A DNA stretch of 64,000 nucleotides from Arthrobacter hankyongi (GTDB lineage Bacteria > Actinomycetota > Actinomycetes > Actinomycetales > Micrococcaceae): NCBI RefSeq assembly GCF_022012395.1, contig NZ_JAKLTQ010000025.1, positions 1-64,000 of the forward strand. The letters run 5' to 3'. The translations under genes and the position numbers were made by a program. Within the stretch, counting starts at the first letter, position 1, and each line of letters opens with the position of its first letter. This document shows positions 1 through 9,133 of the stretch, piece by piece. The notes under the pieces were generated by a model, which was given only the letters and a program-made list of their open reading frames with translations, was not told the DNA's origin and ran no database searches.

Positions 1-38
1 GGCCTGTTCTGTGAATCAGAAGCCTGTGGGGTACCGTC

Positions 39-237
39 ATGGATATCATCCTGGTCCCGGGGTCTGGCTGGATGCCTCGTCACGGTCCCAGCTCACCCCG
101 CCGCTGGCCCGGCGGGACACCGGATCCACCCGCCCACCTTGCCCGGCATCGGGTTGCGCGACCATATCGACTCTGTCACAGCCGTGGTGGGCGCCATTGA
201 CGGCCCGGTGGTCCTCGTCGGCCACGCCGGCGGATGA
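39..237 (+). pseudogene. Alpha/beta hydrolase remnant, frameshifted
   Basis: Recognisable alpha/beta hydrolase N-terminus spread over three reading frames. An ATG opens with MDIILVPG, the next frame continues WLDASS and QLTPPLAR, and a third frame reads LPGIGLRDHIDS and then GPVVLVGHAGG before a TGA at 235-237. VLVGHAGG is the nucleophile-elbow strand, where the serine would normally follow GH; here it is alanine. At least two frameshifts, loss of the nucleophile and no C-terminal part mean this is not a working enzyme. The upstream limit is uncertain because the window begins only 38 bases earlier. The family call rests on motif order. Confidence 0.6.
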
Positions 238-745
238 CGAGGCGTTGCTCACAGGGGACAGGGAATGTCGGTCCAGTTCAATTTCGCCGGGAGTGTCCAG
301 GATGCCCGAAAATAAATGGCAAGGGGAAGCCGGTGCCAGCTAGGTACATTCGGGTCCTGAAAACCGACGGGTCGCAGATTATCGATCTTCAGCATGATGT
401 CCTGGCAGGCGAGGGAACGAACCCGGGAGGTCTATACGAGGACTATGTCTTCGGCAATTGGGACCCAGAGCGAGAAGTCAGTCAGTTTCCGGACCGCTGC
501 AGTAGGTGCAGCGCCCTTCGGTTTCGGCGTCGGGGCAGCTTTGCCTGACATCGAATCGTGTCCCTTCCAGTTTCTCTGCTGGAACTAGAATTCTCCGTTG
601 AAGTGCTTCCACCAGGTTCTCCTTTTCCGCTAGAGCAAGACTCAAACGAGTGTACGTTCGGTTATTGAGGTTAATTGCGTCGTTCGATCAGCCGCTTTGC
701 CTGACAGCCGGATAGACTGTTCCTTATGCCCGGTGACCCAGTGGG
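238..745. other. Intergenic stretch with no recognised gene
   Basis: About 500 bases between the hydrolase remnant and the end of the minus-strand operon. Short open frames exist, the longest around 234-548 on the plus strand, but none resembles a known family or has a convincing ribosome binding site. Part may be further decayed sequence downstream of the remnant. Its right edge carries the small inverted repeat around the esterase stop codon. Confidence 0.4.
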
Positions 746-748
746 TCA
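734..748 (-). terminator. Small hairpin at the end of the operon
   Basis: TGACCCA, one base, then TGGGTCA form a perfect 7-bp inverted repeat that includes the esterase stop codon (746-748). There is no good T-run after it on the minus strand, so it may be only a weak terminator or an RNA 3'-end structure. Confidence 0.3.
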
Positions 749-1789
749 GGGCGTTTTCCTGCTGAGGAAGTTCTCCTGCTGATTTTGATGGAGCACCATG
801 GCGAGGAATTCACCGACCAGGTCCGCTGCCTCTTGGGCCGCGTCTATGATCCCGGTAAAGCGGAAAAATCCGTGGATCATTCCGTCGAACCGCCGGAGTG
901 TGACGGCGTTGCCGGCTTCTTCGAGGCGGGCGGCGAATGCCTCGCCCTCATCCCTTAGCGGATCGAATTCCGCCGTGATCACTAAGGCCGGAGGGAGATC
1001 TGCCAGCGGTTCGTGAAGCACTGAGGCAGGGTGTTCCGCGCCCGCCCGGCTGCCTTGGAGATAGCACTCCCAGTACCACTGCATTGCGTCAGCCGTGAGG
1101 TAGAGGCCGGTGCCGAACCGTTGCATGGATTCGGCACTCATCGTCGCATCCGTAATGGGGTACACGAGGACCTGGGCGCTAATGCGGGGCAAGCTGCCGT
1201 CGCGGGCACGCAGACAAAGGGAGGCGGCAAGGTTGCCTCCGGCGCTGTCGCCGGCAACGACAAGCGGGCCGGACTGTGCCAGTTCTCCGGCTCCGCCGCT
1301 CGCAACCCAGCGGAGTACCGATTCAGCGTCCTCGATGGCCGCCGGGTATGGATGTTCCGGAGCCAGGCGGTAGTCGACGGCGACCACCGTCAGCCGCGTA
1401 TGGTTGGCAAGCATACGGCAGACGCCGTCGAAAGTGTCAAGCGTGCCGATCACCCATCCGCCGCCGTGGAGGTAGACCAGGGCCCCCGGAAGCGGATTCT
1501 CTGGCACGCTTACGCGGACCGGCACGTCCGGATAATTGTTTGTCCCAGGAGCGTGCAAGCTTATTGAAGAGGCGACGTGCGGCAACTGCCCCACGAGCAT
1601 CGGCGACATCTCGATGTGCGCCCGGCGCGCAGCTGCCACCGCTGTCTCGCCGTGGTCCTGCCGAGCCGGATCGGCCGTCCCGGCGCCCGCTCCGGTCAAC
1701 GCCAGCACGCGTAGTGCTTGGGGATGGAGGCCTGCCGGAAGTCCTGCCTCCCGTGCAGCGGAGGCAGCGGATGAGTTCGTGGTCACCAT
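746..1789 (-). CDS. HSL-family alpha/beta hydrolase (esterase/lactonase)
   Basis: 347 aa carboxylester hydrolase of the hormone-sensitive-lipase group. Visible are the oxyanion HGGG box at 108-111, the nucleophile elbow GDSAG with Ser182, a DPLRDEG segment with Asp276, and His306 in the MIHGF motif, so the triad is complete. The frame stays open further upstream, but the ATG at 1789 avoids overlap and lies 7 bases after the flavin reductase stop, which suggests coupled translation. Last gene of the operon begun by the binding protein at 10297. Next to a flavin monooxygenase pair, it plausibly hydrolyses an ester or lactone made by that pair. The substrate is inferred, not visible. Confidence 0.85.
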   Translation of the reverse strand: MVTTNSSAASAAREAGLPAGLHPQALRVLALTGAGAGTADPARQDHGETAVAAARRAHIEMSPMLVGQLPHVASSISLHAPGTNNYPDVPVRVSVPENPLPGALVYLHGGGWVIGTLDTFDGVCRMLANHTRLTVVAVDYRLAPEHPYPAAIEDAESVLRWVASGGAGELAQSGPLVVAGDSAGGNLAASLCLRARDGSLPRISAQVLVYPITDATMSAESMQRFGTGLYLTADAMQWYWECYLQGSRAGAEHPASVLHEPLADLPPALVITAEFDPLRDEGEAFAARLEEAGNAVTLRRFDGMIHGFFRFTGIIDAAQEAADLVGEFLAMVLHQNQQENFLSRKTP

Positions 1790-1796
1790 GCCGGTC

Positions 1797-2318
1797 TCAG
1801 AACGACTGTTCGTCGCGCAGCTCACGTGCCTTGCGCCCGTAGAAGACAGCAGGGGCACCGTCGCCCAGCTCTACCGAAACTACCCGGCCGATCAGGACGG
1901 TGTGGTCACCCGCATCGATTACCTGCTCCGGGAGGCAGACGAGCGAGACCAGGGCGTCGGGCAAATGGGAGAGCCCGTATTCGTTGCTTACGAAGCCCGA
2001 CGTGAACTTGTCATCGATCTTGGACGCGAAGCGCATGGCAATGTCCCAGTGCTCGGATCGGAGGATCGAAATGGAATATTCAGTGGCCCGCAGGAATTCC
2101 GGGTGGCACCGCGCGGACTTGTCCAGGCACACCAGGACGAGCGGAGGGGTGGCCGACACGGAACTGAAGGCCGTGGCGGTGAAGCCGTGGCTGCGGCCCT
2201 CGCTGTCCACCGTGGTAACGATGGTGACGCCACTGGCGAAGCGGGTCATGGCTTCGCGGAAGATCGCCGGGTCGACCGATTTGGCAGTTGCTGCCGCGAC
2301 GGATGTCGTAGTAGTCAT
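1797..2318 (-). CDS. Flavin reductase (FMN reductase component of a two-component monooxygenase)
   Basis: 173 aa protein of the flavin-reductase-like domain family (HpaC/FRP type). It reduces FMN or FAD with NAD(P)H and supplies reduced flavin to a partner monooxygenase. The typical opening REAMTRFASGVTIVTT, the central HGFTATAFSSVSATPPLV segment and the GDHTVLIGRV stretch near the C-terminus are present. The frame is open 13 codons further upstream, but ATG 2318 has an AAGGAGGAGCC ribosome site just before it, so this start is chosen. It lies about 100 bases after the luciferase-like monooxygenase, its obvious partner, and just before the esterase. Cytoplasmic and soluble. Confidence 0.9.
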   Translation of the reverse strand: MTTTTSVAAATAKSVDPAIFREAMTRFASGVTIVTTVDSEGRSHGFTATAFSSVSATPPLVLVCLDKSARCHPEFLRATEYSISILRSEHWDIAMRFASKIDDKFTSGFVSNEYGLSHLPDALVSLVCLPEQVIDAGDHTVLIGRVVSVELGDGAPAVFYGRKARELRDEQSF

Positions 2319-2414
2319 GGCTCCTCCTTGGGATGGACGATAATGGGTGTTTTTCATGGTGACGGTACGGCCGGGGGCGGGGCGGGGAAGTACTTGCCCC
2401 GCCCCCGATCCGGA

Positions 2415-3527
2415 CTAGACCGCAGCCGTTTCCTCGCGCGCGGCCGGCGAAACGATCTGGGGCTCGACTTCCTCCTTGAGGAGTTTGAGCGACTGCGCCC
2501 ACGGTTCCGGGTTGGCCGAATAGTCAATGCCAAGGACCAGCAGGGTTTCGAAGCCGCCGCATTCCTCCTGGAGTTCCGAGAGCTTTTCGGCCACGGTGTC
2601 CGGGGAACCGATGGCCCACTGGTGTTCGAAGAGGTACTCGACCGTGACGTCCTTGTCATCGACGGAATCATCGTGCTTCATGTGGCCGAGGAAGTTGAAC
2701 GCCCGGTAGAGGGGCAGCATGTACTCCTCGTAGTAGCGGCCCAGCTCGCCGTCCAGGCCATACTTGCGCGCCTCCGCATCCGTCTTGGCCACGAAGACCT
2801 CCTTCACCACCCGCCAGTCATTGCGGTTGGGCGTGCGGCCGGCCTTGGCTGCACCTTCTTCGACGGCATCCCAATGGCTGCCCATGTATCGCTTGTTCAT
2901 GCTCAGGGACATCGGAATGTGGCCGAGTTCCCCGGCGATCTTGAGCGTGCCGGAGCGTTCGCTGAAGCCGGCCATGGCGATTGGAGGATGCGGCTCCTGG
3001 AAGGGGTACATGTGCCAGCCGAGCTTGCCTTCGGCGCCCCACTCCTCGGCGATGCGGTCCACGGTCCAGAACTTGCCCTCGTACTTCCAGGGAGTCTTGT
3101 CCGTCCAGAGCTTCTTCATAATTTCCAGGGATTCCCGGGCCATAGCCCGGTGCTCGCCGGTCATGCCGTCCACGCAGAATGCCGCCCAGTCGGAGGGAAT
3201 TGCGCCGGACCCGACACCCATCATCAAACGCCCTTGGGCCAGGTGGTCCAAGGCCGCGATGCGACAGGCCAGCTCCATGGGGTGATGGTACGGCAGCGCG
3301 TGGGCGCCGACGGCCAGCTTGATCCTATTTGTCTGCATCAATGCCTGGGCAATCAGCAGGTCCGGGGCGGGATTGTTTTCGTACCGGCTGGTGAAGTGTT
3401 CGCCGAGCCAGACCTCTTCGTAGCCGAACTGCTCGAGCAGGCTGATCTGTGAGAGGTCGTAGTCGTAGCCTGCCTTCAGGCTGTGATCCGGGAAATGGCC
3501 GGGCTGCATAAACATTCCTAGACGCAT
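2415..3527 (-). CDS. LLM-class flavin-dependent monooxygenase
   Basis: 370 aa bacterial-luciferase-like monooxygenase, full length for the family. The TIM-barrel pattern is clear: MRLGMFMQPGHF at the start, YEEVWLGEH near residue 40, IKLAVGAHALPYHHP around 75, and LMMGVGSGAIPSDW near 105. Such enzymes use reduced FMN from a separate reductase to insert oxygen: epoxidation, sulfonate cleavage or type II Baeyer-Villiger oxidation. The reductase is the next gene and an esterase follows, which favours a product that is hydrolysed afterwards. AAAGGA precedes the ATG. About 100 bases separate it from the upstream HbpS gene. Substrate unknown; the N-terminal part recalls limonene/alicyclic monooxygenases, but that is only an impression. 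Confidence 0.88.
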   Translation of the reverse strand: MRLGMFMQPGHFPDHSLKAGYDYDLSQISLLEQFGYEEVWLGEHFTSRYENNPAPDLLIAQALMQTNRIKLAVGAHALPYHHPMELACRIAALDHLAQGRLMMGVGSGAIPSDWAAFCVDGMTGEHRAMARESLEIMKKLWTDKTPWKYEGKFWTVDRIAEEWGAEGKLGWHMYPFQEPHPPIAMAGFSERSGTLKIAGELGHIPMSLSMNKRYMGSHWDAVEEGAAKAGRTPNRNDWRVVKEVFVAKTDAEARKYGLDGELGRYYEEYMLPLYRAFNFLGHMKHDDSVDDKDVTVEYLFEHQWAIGSPDTVAEKLSELQEECGGFETLLVLGIDYSANPEPWAQSLKLLKEEVEPQIVSPAAREETAAV

Positions 3528-3629
3528 TGCTACTGTCCTTTCGGTGATGTGGAGAGCGATGTGGATTGGTAATGAAAGCTTCCGCCCCTGCGATCCCGGG
3601 CGGGTGTCGCAGCTTGCGACGACGCTGTG

Positions 3630-4127
3630 TCAGTTGGGCCGGCTCCTGGCATCCGGTAACGCGGGGGCGGACAAGGTGGCGGCAGCCGCCGGCAGTTCGG
3701 CCCGCGCGCACGCCTCGGCAATCTGCCGGTCCTGCTCGACCGTCCCGCCGGAGACGCCCACCGCACCGACCACATGCCGTCCGCGGATTATGGGCACACC
3801 GCCGCCGATGATGCTGAAGCGGCCAGTATTGGCCAGGCTCGCAGTCAGGACAGGGTCCCCTTCGAGCGCCTCTGCCCACTCGTGCGTGGGCCGGCCGGCG
3901 AAGGCCGCCACCGAAAAAGCCTTGTCCTGGGACAGCTGGATCGAGATCAGCGGTGCATCACCGAACCGGCCGAACGCCAACAGCCAGCCGTACCGGTCCG
4001 CCACTGCCACGCAGACGGGGATTTTCAGGCGCGCGGCCTCCTGCTCCGCCCGCCCGAGCGCGGCCTGCGCGCCCTGCCAGGTCAGGACACGGCGTGCAGC
4101 GTCCCCGGTTCCGTCCTGTCCGGCCAT
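3630..4127 (-). CDS. GlcG/HbpS family protein (first of two)
   Basis: 165 aa protein of the GlcG/HbpS (DUF336) family, found with glycolate, propanediol and heme-related systems. Some members bind heme and others are linked to corrinoid or flavin enzymes; the role is often unknown. Diagnostic segments are VCVAVADRYGWLLAFGR, the KAFSVAAFAGR box, SIIGGGVPI and VVGAVGVSGGTVEQD near the C-terminus. No signal peptide is seen, so it should be cytoplasmic. Its ATG overlaps the permease stop (TGATG), so it is translationally coupled to the transporter. A paralogue lies at 50647-51051 beside another oxidative cluster, suggesting a recurring accessory job with flavin or iron oxygenases. Confidence 0.85.
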   Translation of the reverse strand: MAGQDGTGDAARRVLTWQGAQAALGRAEQEAARLKIPVCVAVADRYGWLLAFGRFGDAPLISIQLSQDKAFSVAAFAGRPTHEWAEALEGDPVLTASLANTGRFSIIGGGVPIIRGRHVVGAVGVSGGTVEQDRQIAEACARAELPAAAATLSAPALPDARSRPN

Positions 4128-5245
4128 CAGATGACGAACAGTAGCAGCGTGCCGAGCAGGAGCATCGCGTAAAGCGGGGCGCCCTTCCAGACTCTGCGGT
4201 CCGGCCCGGAACCCGACTGGCGACGGTTCAGGGCGACGACGACGATAATGATGAGCCCCGTGACCATCAGGTTGGTCCAGGGATTAACGTTCAGCAGGTT
4301 TAGCAGGTTCGACACCAAGGCGATGATGAGCACGCCCACGTACGTGCCGACGATGGAACCCTTGCCCCCGGAGAGCAGGGCGCCTCCTACTACGACAGCG
4401 GCGATCGCGGAGAGCTCGTACCCGTTGGCAAAGTTGGGATCGGCGGTATTGAGCTGTGCCATGCCCAGGACTCCGGCGAGCCCGGCCAGCAGCCCGCTGA
4501 TCACATAGACGCTGATCCGGTAGAGCCGGACATTGACCCCGTTGCCGAAGGCCGCCTCTTCGTTTCCTCCGATGGCATACAGGTTCCGTCCGAACACGGT
4601 CCGGCTCAGCACGAGCTGTGCCACGATGGCGGTTCCGAGCATGATGAGGATAGGCACCGGCACAGGTCCCACGGATCCGGTGGAGAGCACGGACAACCCC
4701 TCGGTCTTCAGGTAGAGGGGCTGGGCGTTGGTCAGTTGGAACGCCACCCCACGGGCGATAGTCAGCGTTGCCAGGGTGACTATGAATGGTTGCAGCCCGG
4801 CGGTGGTCACCCCCAACCCGTTAATTAGCCCGAAAAACCCGCCGGCCAACAGGCTGATGAGGATCACCCCGGTTAAGCCCAGGCTCTGGAACTGGGCGCC
4901 GACCACAGCTGCCGCTGCCGCGACCGAGGCCACGGACAGGTCGATTCCGCCTCCGCCGGAGAGGACCACCAGGGCCTGGCCGATGGCCAGCAAGCCCAGG
5001 ACCGCCGACAGGCGCAGGACATTGGAGAAGTTCGTCGCAGTCAGGAAGGCCGGGGAAAGGACGGTTCCGGCGACGATGAGCAGCAGAAGCGCCGGCAGCA
5101 TTCCGGAGGCCGCCATCAGGCGCATGGCCCGGCTACCGGCCCCGGTCCTGCCCGGGGATGCACCATTTGGAGGGAAGCTGCCGGCAGGTCCGCGGTCCGG
5201 GACCTGGCCGCTGTCCCGCTGCAGGGCGTTGTTGGTAGTGGTCAT
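4127..5245 (-). CDS. ABC transporter permease, RbsC type
   Basis: 372 aa inner-membrane permease of the branched sugar/ribose importer family (BPD_transp_2). A polar Pro/Gly-rich N-terminus of about 45 residues precedes eight to ten hydrophobic segments. Family signatures include IGQALVVLSGGGGIDLSVASV, GLQPFIVTLATLTIARG and the IGGNEEAAFGNGVNV loop before the last helices. The ATG overlaps the ATPase stop (ATGA), so it is made with its partner. The same operon supplies the double ATPase and the binding lipoprotein, completing the importer. RbsC-type systems carry pentoses, cyclitols and similar small polar molecules. The real ligand cannot be read here, and the neighbours suggest an alcohol-type compound. 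Confidence 0.9.
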   Translation of the reverse strand: MTTTNNALQRDSGQVPDRGPAGSFPPNGASPGRTGAGSRAMRLMAASGMLPALLLLIVAGTVLSPAFLTATNFSNVLRLSAVLGLLAIGQALVVLSGGGGIDLSVASVAAAAAVVGAQFQSLGLTGVILISLLAGGFFGLINGLGVTTAGLQPFIVTLATLTIARGVAFQLTNAQPLYLKTEGLSVLSTGSVGPVPVPILIMLGTAIVAQLVLSRTVFGRNLYAIGGNEEAAFGNGVNVRLYRISVYVISGLLAGLAGVLGMAQLNTADPNFANGYELSAIAAVVVGGALLSGGKGSIVGTYVGVLIIALVSNLLNLLNVNPWTNLMVTGLIIIVVVALNRRQSGSGPDRRVWKGAPLYAMLLLGTLLLFVI

Positions 5246-6828
5246 GATTCTTGACTTCCCATCGCAAGTTGGAGGATCGATTCCTCGGTGGCGGTAGCGG
5301 ACTGGACTTCGCCGACCAACCGGCCCGCCCGCATCACGAGGATGCGGTCGCAGATTCCCAGCAGCTCGGGCAGTTCGGAGGAGATGACCAGTACCGCCGC
5401 ACCGGCGTCGGTCAGCGCGCCGATCTGGCGGTAGATGTCGGCCTTGGCGCCGACGTCGATGCCGCGCGTCGGCTCGTCCAAGATGTAAACCTGCGGCTTC
5501 GCGGCCAGCCATCGGGCCAGGATGACCTTCTGTTGGTTGCCGCCGGAAAGCTGCCCCACGGGTACTCCGACCCCGGTCGCTTTGACGCCTACTTCCTCGC
5601 TTGCCCGCGAAGCATAGGCCTTCAGCCGCCGGGTCGATATGACGCGGCCGCGGGAGAGCCTGCGCAGGAACGGCAGCACGATATTGTCGGAAATGGAGAA
5701 ATCCAGGATCAATCCCTGTGCCTTGCGTTCCTCCGGCACCAGCGCCAGCCCGGCGGCAATGGCATCGCGCGGGGACTTGATGGAAACAGCCTTGCCCTGG
5801 ATCTTGACGGTCCCGGCGCTGACCTTGTCGATCCCGAAAATCCCCCGCGCAACCTCGGTCCGCCCTGCCCCCATGAGCCCGGCGAGACCAACGATCTCGC
5901 CGCTGTGGACTCCGAAGCTGATGTCGGAGAACGAGGTGTTGGTGAGCCCTTCGACGGACAGGGACACGCTTCGGTCAACCTCGTGCTGGGACTTGGTGTC
6001 GAAGAAGCGCTCGATCGTCCGTCCCACCATCGACCGCACCAACTGCTGTTCGCTGGTGTCCCTGGCCGGCACCCGGTCCACCACCCTTCCGTCACGAAGG
6101 ATGGTGATGGTGTCGGCTATCCGGGCCAGCTCGGGAAGCCTGTGGCTGACATAGAGCAGGGCCGCTCCGTCTGCCTTCAGTGCCTCCATCACGTCGAAAA
6201 GCCGTTCGATTTCCGGATCGGTCAGCGCCGCCGTCGGCTCATCGAGGATGAACAGCCGGCCCTCCATCGCCATGCCGCGGGCAATCATGACCATTTGTTG
6301 GACAGCCGGCGGATGCGTGCGCATCTGCGAGCCTGGGTCGATGTCCACGCCCAACCGGGCGAGGATCGTCTCCGCCTGTCGCAGGAGGGACCGCTGGCGC
6401 ACGAACGGTCCGCGCCGAGGCAGGGAACCGAGGAAAATGTTCTCGGCGACGGAGCGGTCTCCGGCGAAACTCAGCTCCTGAGGCACCATGCTAATGCCTC
6501 GGCGGCGGGCATCAGCCGGGGACTTAAGTGCCCGCTCCTCCCCCGCCAGCAGCAGCGTGCCGGTGTCCGGGGCGTGGACTCCGGCGATAACCTTCAGGAG
6601 CGTGGATTTGCCGGCGCCGTTTTCCCCCAGCACGGCATGGCATTCCCCGCCGTACAAATCCAGGTCCACGTCTGTCAGGGCATTGACGCCGGGAAACTGC
6701 TTCGAGATTCCACGGAGGGAGACGAACGGCACCATCCCGGGCCGGGAATCCGGGTCCACCGCCGGATCCCCGGCAGGCCTTAGCTCCTGCCCTGACGCAG
6801 AAAGCTCGGCCCCGGACGCTGTATCCAT
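5242..6828 (-). CDS. ABC transporter ATP-binding protein, RbsA type (two ATPase domains)
   Basis: 528 aa fused double ATPase powering the RbsC-type permease. The first domain has Walker A GENGAGKST near residue 60, a VPQE Q-loop and the LFILDEPTAALT Walker B. The second has degenerate Walker A (GLMGAGRTEV), the LSGGNQQK signature and VYILDEPTRGIDVGAK. This asymmetry is normal for RbsA/MglA proteins. The frame is open about 59 codons further upstream, but that overlaps the GMC gene; ATG 6828 follows the GMC stop by one base and is the coupled start. The N-terminal 35 residues are an unstructured Asp/Ser/Pro-rich extension. Confidence 0.92.
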   Translation of the reverse strand: MDTASGAELSASGQELRPAGDPAVDPDSRPGMVPFVSLRGISKQFPGVNALTDVDLDLYGGECHAVLGENGAGKSTLLKVIAGVHAPDTGTLLLAGEERALKSPADARRRGISMVPQELSFAGDRSVAENIFLGSLPRRGPFVRQRSLLRQAETILARLGVDIDPGSQMRTHPPAVQQMVMIARGMAMEGRLFILDEPTAALTDPEIERLFDVMEALKADGAALLYVSHRLPELARIADTITILRDGRVVDRVPARDTSEQQLVRSMVGRTIERFFDTKSQHEVDRSVSLSVEGLTNTSFSDISFGVHSGEIVGLAGLMGAGRTEVARGIFGIDKVSAGTVKIQGKAVSIKSPRDAIAAGLALVPEERKAQGLILDFSISDNIVLPFLRRLSRGRVISTRRLKAYASRASEEVGVKATGVGVPVGQLSGGNQQKVILARWLAAKPQVYILDEPTRGIDVGAKADIYRQIGALTDAGAAVLVISSELPELLGICDRILVMRAGRLVGEVQSATATEESILQLAMGSQES

Positions 6829-6829
6829 C

Positions 6830-8491
6830 TCAGCCCACCGGCTCGGTTTGGTCCACGGGAGTGGTGTGCTGGCTGAGGATCTCGGCATGGTTGGCCTTGA
6901 TGTACTCGGCGCAGCGGACAGCCACCGCCTGCAGGGTGCTGGTGGGGTTGACCGCCGCGCTCGTCGGCAACGAGCTCCCATCGGCGATGAACAGATTGGG
7001 TACATCCCACGTCTGATTGAACTTGTTGGTGGTCGAGTTCTCCGGGGTGCTGCCCATCCGACAGGTTCCCATCAGGTGCCAGCCTGGCTGTGGAAAGTCG
7101 ACGCCGCCGTTGCCGCTGGAGGACGCGTCGATCAGTCCGCCGCTGGCCGCCGCCGCCTCGCGGGCGCGTTCCCGGCCGAAGGTCAGCAGCCGCTGGTCGT
7201 TCTCGTGCAGCTGATAGTTCACGTGCACACCGGGCAGGCCGTCCGAATCCGTGATGGAGGTATCGAGCGTGACCCGGTTGGTTGCTACCGGAAGGTCTTC
7301 CCCCTGGATGTACACCAACAGATGGTTACCGAAGTGCTGGTTGAAGAACTCGCGGTGCCGCGGGCCCCACGGGGCCGTATGGCCGCTGTTGGCGCCCAGC
7401 GCGGCATGGGCAGCACCCGAGGAGCGCCCCACCTGTATGGAGAAGCCGTTGACAAAGCCGCGGCTGGGATCGGAGTGATAGAACTCCTGGCTGTAGAGCA
7501 CTGCTGCCTCCGGCCCCTTGAAACCTTCCGTAGGCCCGTCGAACCAGAAGTCCTCGAAGGCCCAGGCGTGGTACATCAGGTGCTTGCCGACGAGTCCGTT
7601 GCTGTTGGCCAGACCGTCCGGATGCTGCGCCGACGCGGACATCAGCAGCAGCCTGGGCGTCCCCACGCCGTTGGCGCAGACGACGACTATCTTCGCCTTC
7701 ACCTGGTGCCGGGCACCGGTGTCCCGGTCGATGTAGATCGCGCCCGTGGCCTTTCCGCCAGCGGTGGTGATTTCCTGCACGCGGGCCCGCGTCCGCAGGT
7801 CCACCCCGTTGCGCAGGGCCTTGGGCCAGTAGGTGACGTCAGGAGTGGCGATGGAGTGCCGCGGGCATCCGGCCAGGCAGGGGCCGCAGGCGTTGCAGGC
7901 CAGGCGGCCGTCCTTCGGCCTGGTCAGCAGCGCATGGTCGGCGGGCCACCAGTGCCAGCCAAGCTTCTCGAAGGCCTTGGACATGCGCAGCCCCACCTTG
8001 CCTGGGGCCATCGCAGGGCCCCAGCCCTCGGCCCGTAGGGGGTTGCCCGGGTCCCCGACCTGCCGGGCGACGCCGATTTCGGCATCGTTGATGGCGTAAT
8101 AGGGCTCCAAGTCCTCATAGGAGATCGGCCAATCGATGGTGCCCTCCAGCCCGTGCTCTGTGCCGCGGCGGAAGTCCACGGGCTTGAACCGCGGCCAGGC
8201 CCCTGCATAGATTTGGGCGGAGCCTCCCACCGCGTTGTACATCAGCGGCGGGTTGGCGCCGCTGGACGGGTAGTCCTCACCTCCCTGGCGGACATTGGGG
8301 TCATGGCTCCATGCGCGGCGCTTTTCGAGCTCCCATTCCCTGGACATGTGCGGGCGGTCCATCGGGTGGAGCCAGTCGCCCTGCTCAAGGCAGATGACTT
8401 TGATGCCGTCATCACTGAGGCGCTTGGCGACGGCGCCGCCTCCTGCACCGGCACCGATTACCAAGACATCTGCTTCATCAATCCTGTTCAT
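6830..8491 (-). CDS. GMC-family FAD oxidoreductase (dehydrogenase large subunit)
   Basis: 553 aa flavoprotein of the glucose-methanol-choline family. It begins with the FAD-binding VLVIGAGAGGGAVAKRL, carries NAVGGSAQIYAG in the early FAD region, and ends with the active-site GWHLMGTCRMG histidine and the AVNPTSTLQAVA asparagine segment. A CNACGPCLAGCPRHS stretch near residue 200 has four cysteines. It may bind an iron-sulfur cluster as in some gluconate/sorbosone-type dehydrogenases, or be structural. The start overlaps the stop of the upstream Gluconate_2-dh3 gene (ATGA); such pairs form membrane-associated alcohol/polyol dehydrogenases. It most likely oxidises an alcohol to a ketone or aldehyde. 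Confidence 0.9.
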   Translation of the reverse strand: MNRIDEADVLVIGAGAGGGAVAKRLSDDGIKVICLEQGDWLHPMDRPHMSREWELEKRRAWSHDPNVRQGGEDYPSSGANPPLMYNAVGGSAQIYAGAWPRFKPVDFRRGTEHGLEGTIDWPISYEDLEPYYAINDAEIGVARQVGDPGNPLRAEGWGPAMAPGKVGLRMSKAFEKLGWHWWPADHALLTRPKDGRLACNACGPCLAGCPRHSIATPDVTYWPKALRNGVDLRTRARVQEITTAGGKATGAIYIDRDTGARHQVKAKIVVVCANGVGTPRLLLMSASAQHPDGLANSNGLVGKHLMYHAWAFEDFWFDGPTEGFKGPEAAVLYSQEFYHSDPSRGFVNGFSIQVGRSSGAAHAALGANSGHTAPWGPRHREFFNQHFGNHLLVYIQGEDLPVATNRVTLDTSITDSDGLPGVHVNYQLHENDQRLLTFGRERAREAAAASGGLIDASSSGNGGVDFPQPGWHLMGTCRMGSTPENSTTNKFNQTWDVPNLFIADGSSLPTSAAVNPTSTLQAVAVRCAEYIKANHAEILSQHTTPVDQTEPVG

Positions 8492-9066
8492 GCGGAAAGA
8501 CCTTTCTGCGCGAAAGTCGGTTGGAAGGCAAGCGGCACCACTTCCTCGGTCCGCAAGTAAGTGCCGCGGACCTTGGCTAGGGACTCCTGGTCCCAGGCCT
8601 CGAGTCCTTCGAGGTATCCTGCGGGCTGCGGTGTCTGGCGGTAGTCCTGGCCGGCGGCCAGTTGAAGGTTGATCGCGCGCACCACCGCCGCGTGGGAGTA
8701 GTAGCCGAAGTAGACGAGCTCCCGCAGCACCGCGAACGCGTCCGCCTCCGAAGATTCGAATGCGCGCACGGCTTCATAGCCGCGCCGAGGATCCGGATCC
8801 AAAAGAGCGTCCGCGAGGGAATCAAGCCGGGCGCCGATCTGCTCGGCAGCGAGCCGCGGGTACCATTTCGGTTCCATGCCGGCGGGGGTGACGTAGCGGG
8901 CGATGAATCCGCTGATCTCGACCTCACTCGGGGCCGGGAAACCTTCCCCTGCCGGAATGAGCGTGTCCGCGAACGCATCCAGGATCCGGGCGTGACGTTC
9001 GGAAAACCGATAGTCCGGAGTGCCGCCCATCGGGGGCTTGAGGCTGATGCTTACTGGAGTTGGCAT
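8488..9066 (-). CDS. Gluconate 2-dehydrogenase subunit 3 family protein
   Basis: 192 aa small-subunit partner of GMC dehydrogenases (Gluconate_2-dh3 family). The characteristic opening FSERHARILDAFADTLIPAGEG occurs near residue 25, followed by a mostly helical domain and a conserved FGYYSHAAVVRAI segment. There is no clear Tat signal, unlike many homologues, so maturation with the large subunit is uncertain. Two ATGs are possible. AAAGGA lies only one base before ATG 9072 but seven before ATG 9066, so 9066 is chosen. Its stop overlaps the GMC start, supporting a stoichiometric complex. Binding protein upstream, same strand. Confidence 0.85.
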   Translation of the reverse strand: MPTPVSISLKPPMGGTPDYRFSERHARILDAFADTLIPAGEGFPAPSEVEISGFIARYVTPAGMEPKWYPRLAAEQIGARLDSLADALLDPDPRRGYEAVRAFESSEADAFAVLRELVYFGYYSHAAVVRAINLQLAAGQDYRQTPQPAGYLEGLEAWDQESLAKVRGTYLRTEEVVPLAFQPTFAQKGLSA

Positions 9067-9133
9067 GTCCATGTCCTTTCTGGGGGCAACGGCTGCAGCA
9101 GCAGGTTGCGGTGGGTCGGGAAGCGCGGCCGGC

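Noticed and set aside
234-548. A 104-codon plus-strand frame after the hydrolase remnant
   Set aside because: No recognisable motif and no convincing ribosome site. It may be decayed sequence, so it was not called as a gene.
1536-3452. A 638-codon plus-strand frame
   Set aside because: It lies antisense to the flavin reductase and luciferase-like monooxygenase genes, with no family match.
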